The position numbers and the translations under genes were made by a program. A DNA stretch of 64,000 bases, taken from Micromonospora_I sp040659735. Its GTDB lineage: Bacteria; Actinomycetota; Actinomycetes; Mycobacteriales; Micromonosporaceae. Location of the stretch: the NCBI RefSeq assembly GCF_040659735.1, contig NZ_JBFANZ010000019.1:1-64000 (forward strand), written 5' to 3'. Shown here piece by piece: positions 62,227 through 64,000 of this stretch. Within the stretch, counting starts at the first letter, position 1. Each line of letters begins with the position of its first letter. The notes beneath the pieces were generated by a model that ran no database searches, was not told the origin of the DNA, and saw only the letters and a list, made by a program, of their open reading frames with translations.

Positions 62227-62978
62227 GCATGCCGGAGCAGCCGCCGGTCGTCCCGCCCGACGACACCGGTCGAAGTGATGACCCCCGATCGGGTGAAAAT
62301 TCAACCGACGGCTACGGCGGCTGGGTCGGTAACGTCACCTGGCCCGGCTACCCGCCGGGCTACGCACCGGGAAACTTCGGCGGTTATCCGTACCCGACGG
62401 CTGTGCTGGTGCCGCGGCCACCGCGACCACGGACGCTGGACACGGCGGTCCTGCTGACCTGGGTGGGGATCGCGATCTCGCTGCTGGCCGCGGTGACGTC
62501 CGTGGTGATGGCCGCCCGGTATGCCAACGACCTGTCCGCGCGGTTGGCCCCCGACACCGGCGCCTCGCCGCCGACGGCCGTCGCCGACTTCATCTCCGCC
62601 GCGCCGGTCGTCGGCGCCCTGCTCAGCCTGGCGTTCTCCCTGGCGGTAGCGGCTGGCCTCGCCACCTGCGCGGTGCTGGCCCGCCGGGGCCGAGAGTCGG
62701 CGCGGATCGTGCTCGCGGCCGTCGCCGGGGCCATCGCTCTCGCTCAACTCTGCGGTTCGGCCGCCGGCGCGGGAACCGGGGTTCTCGCCCAGAGTCTGCG
62801 ACAGCCCGGCGTTGGCACGATGGACGTTTCGGCCTTTCGTACCTGGGAATATGTCTCTTTGGGTCTCGACGCCGTCCTCGGGTTGTTAGCCCTGGTGACC
62901 TGCGTGTTCCTGCTGGTGCCGGCCACCAACCGCTATTTCCGCCCCGGGCCGGGGCGACAGTTCGCCTCCCAGGGATGA
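62223..62978 (+). CDS. Four-helix membrane protein (paralogue 3)
   Basis: 251 residues from a GTG overlapping the SDR stop. A Pro/Gly/Tyr-rich N-terminal 70 residues (YPPGYAPGNFGGYPYP) precede four helices (TAVLLTWVGIAISLLAAVTS, GALLSLAFSLAVAAGLATCA, VLAAVAGAIALAQLCGSAAG and GLLALVTCVFLLVPATNRYF). The last one ends PATNRYFR, like the LPA-xx-FFR of the two paralogues, but the Pro-rich part has moved to the N-terminus. Function unknown. It is followed directly by pyrE. Confidence 0.75.
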   Translation: MSMPEQPPVVPPDDTGRSDDPRSGENSTDGYGGWVGNVTWPGYPPGYAPGNFGGYPYPTAVLVPRPPRPRTLDTAVLLTWVGIAISLLAAVTSVVMAARYANDLSARLAPDTGASPPTAVADFISAAPVVGALLSLAFSLAVAAGLATCAVLARRGRESARIVLAAVAGAIALAQLCGSAAGAGTGVLAQSLRQPGVGTMDVSAFRTWEYVSLGLDAVLGLLALVTCVFLLVPATNRYFRPGPGRQFASQG

Positions 62979-62995
62979 CAAGTACCCTTGCCGCC

Positions 62996-63535
62996 ATGGA
63001 CGACCACGGCGACCTGCGTAAATTCATCACTGAACTCGCTGTCGTGCATGGCAAGGTGGTGTTGTCCTCGGGACGCGAAGCGGACTGGTACGTGGATCTG
63101 CGGCGCGTGACGTTGCACCACGCGGCGGCGCCGCTGGTCGGTCGAGTGCTGCTCGACCTTACGGCGGACTGGCAGTTTGACGCGGTCGGCGGCCTGACGT
63201 TGGGTGCAGACCCGGTGGCCGTGTCGATGTTGCACGCCGGCGCGGCCAAGCAGCGCCGGTTGGACGCTTTCGTGGTCCGTAAGGCCGAGAAGACCCATGG
63301 ACTGCAGCGACGGATCGAAGGTCCGGACGTGGTGGGCCGCCGGGTACTCGCGGTGGAAGACACGTCCACGACGGGAAGCAGTGTGCTGACCGCAGTGGAG
63401 GCTTTACAAGAAGCAGGAGCCGAGGTCGTGGGCGTTGCGGTTATTGTCGATCGAGGGGCGGGTGACGCGGTGCGGGCCGCCGGTCTGCCCTATCGGGCGG
63501 CCTACACGTTGGCTGACCTCGGCCTAGTGGCCTAA
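62996..63535 (+). CDS. pyrE: Orotate phosphoribosyltransferase
   Basis: 179 residues from ATG 62996, with an alternative ATG at 62975 overlapping the upstream stop. The family parts are HGKVVLSSGREADWYVDLRR, VGGLTLGADPVAVSMLH, KAEKTHGLQRRIEGPDV (flexible loop) and the PRPP motif VLAVEDTSTTGSSV. It forms OMP from orotate and PRPP in pyrimidine synthesis. No other pyr genes in the window. Standalone location is usual in actinomycetes. Confidence 0.93.
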   Translation: MDDHGDLRKFITELAVVHGKVVLSSGREADWYVDLRRVTLHHAAAPLVGRVLLDLTADWQFDAVGGLTLGADPVAVSMLHAGAAKQRRLDAFVVRKAEKTHGLQRRIEGPDVVGRRVLAVEDTSTTGSSVLTAVEALQEAGAEVVGVAVIVDRGAGDAVRAAGLPYRAAYTLADLGLVA

Positions 63536-63592
63536 AAGTTTGCCGATTCGGACCTGCTGATATGCAGGCGCGTCGATGCTGTTGGTGGAAGG

Positions 63593-63970
63593 ATGGATTT
63601 CGTGGGAACTGCGTTGGCCGAAATGACAATGCCTCAGATCTCGCCGCTTGCCGGCGAGCCGATCGAACGTGCCGACGCCGAGCGACTCGCGGGGGTCCTC
63701 AAGGCGCTCGCCGACCCCGCCCGACTGCGGCTGCTCAGCCTCATCCAGTCGGCGCCGGAAGGCGAGGCCTGCGTTTGCGACCTCACCGCACCGCTCGGCC
63801 TCTCGCAGCCGACTGTAAGTCACCACCTGCGTATCCTCACCGAGGCCGGCTTGCTGGAGCGGGAGAAGCGCGGTGTGTGGGCCTACTACCGGCTGGTGCC
63901 TGCCGCGATCGCGACGATCGCGGATCTGCTGACTCCGCCGCGTAAGCGGGCCACCAAGAAGGCTCGCTGA
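63593..63970 (+). CDS. ArsR/SmtB family metal-responsive repressor
   Basis: 125 residues. Winged helix: LKALADPARLRLLSLIQ, then LGLSQPTVSHHLRILTEAGL and REKRGVWAYYRL. Two Cys in EACVCDLT before the recognition helix are at the place of the ArsR-type CxC metalloid/metal site, so it probably senses As(III), Sb(III), Cd or Pb. A short basic tail (RKRATKKAR) ends it. No effector gene is visible before the window ends. Confidence 0.88.
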   Translation: MDFVGTALAEMTMPQISPLAGEPIERADAERLAGVLKALADPARLRLLSLIQSAPEGEACVCDLTAPLGLSQPTVSHHLRILTEAGLLEREKRGVWAYYRLVPAAIATIADLLTPPRKRATKKAR

Positions 63971-64000
63971 ATAAGCCCCGGATCGCCTGGCGTCCCTCCT

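Overview
The window is chromosomal DNA from a high-GC actinomycete. The gene order dnaK-grpE-dnaJ-hspR, clpB with HspR-type operators, the Mycobacterium-like dcd, the branched-chain keto acid dehydrogenase operon, DUF6458 and LppU-like proteins, and the very proline/alanine-rich secreted proteins together suggest a Micromonosporaceae member (Micromonospora, Salinispora or Actinoplanes type). The genus is an inference from gene content, not a measured match.

Left edge, 1-3250: the end of a NlpC/P60 cell-wall hydrolase, dcd, a PPOX-fold flavin/cofactor protein with a textbook LexA (SOS) box at its promoter, and a secreted M43 metalloprotease.

Accessory region, about 3278-17200: it starts at tRNA-Gly(CCC). 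A 44-bp copy of the tRNA 3' end recurs 2.7 kb downstream and brackets a decayed integrative element made of a tyrosine integrase pseudogene with an internal deletion and an acyltransferase gene. Repeat pairs resembling integrase arm sites sit at the same spacing (72 bp) after each copy. A third integrase 3'-end scar at 9424-9516 suggests stacked insertions. Between and after these lie immunity-like and nucleotide-related genes and fragments (immunity fragment, deaminase pseudogene, barstar, DUF4291), a poly-gamma-glutamate hydrolase-like gene, a TetR/membrane protein pair sharing one operator, an alpha/beta hydrolase without its nucleophile, a methyltransferase, a DUF402 phosphatase-like gene, and a GntR / DivIVA-domain / CxxC-protein module around a 26-bp perfect palindrome.

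Core region A, 17350-31120: a hydrolase, a phosphoribosyltransferase, an RlpA-like secreted protein, a SpoIIE-type phosphatase, an acyl-CoA dehydrogenase under a double palindromic operator, two DUF6458 paralogues flanking a SixA-type phosphatase, hemolysin III, PxpA, a thioredoxin-NHL protein, and a long proline-rich membrane protein with an LppU-like C-terminus.

Core region B, 31300-44030: the E1alpha-E1beta-E2 keto acid dehydrogenase operon, a repeat-rich basic membrane protein, a secreted M28 aminopeptidase, a VOC protein, and a four-gene leftward block with two large membrane GTPases.

Core region C, 44150-55290, is the heat-shock block. HspR operator (HAIR-like) sites precede both dnaK and clpB, hspR is the last gene of the dnaK operon, and a strong hairpin separates grpE from dnaJ. 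A KhtTU-type potassium/proton antiporter pair and a lipoprotein lie between the two heat-shock loci.

Core region D, 55440-63970: a tightly packed cluster DUF4178-DUF2617-DUF4247-DUF350-membrane protein-spermidine synthase-like protein, three similar four-helix membrane proteins around a short-chain dehydrogenase, then pyrE and an ArsR-family regulator. I see no rRNA, CRISPR array, complete insertion sequence or replication origin.
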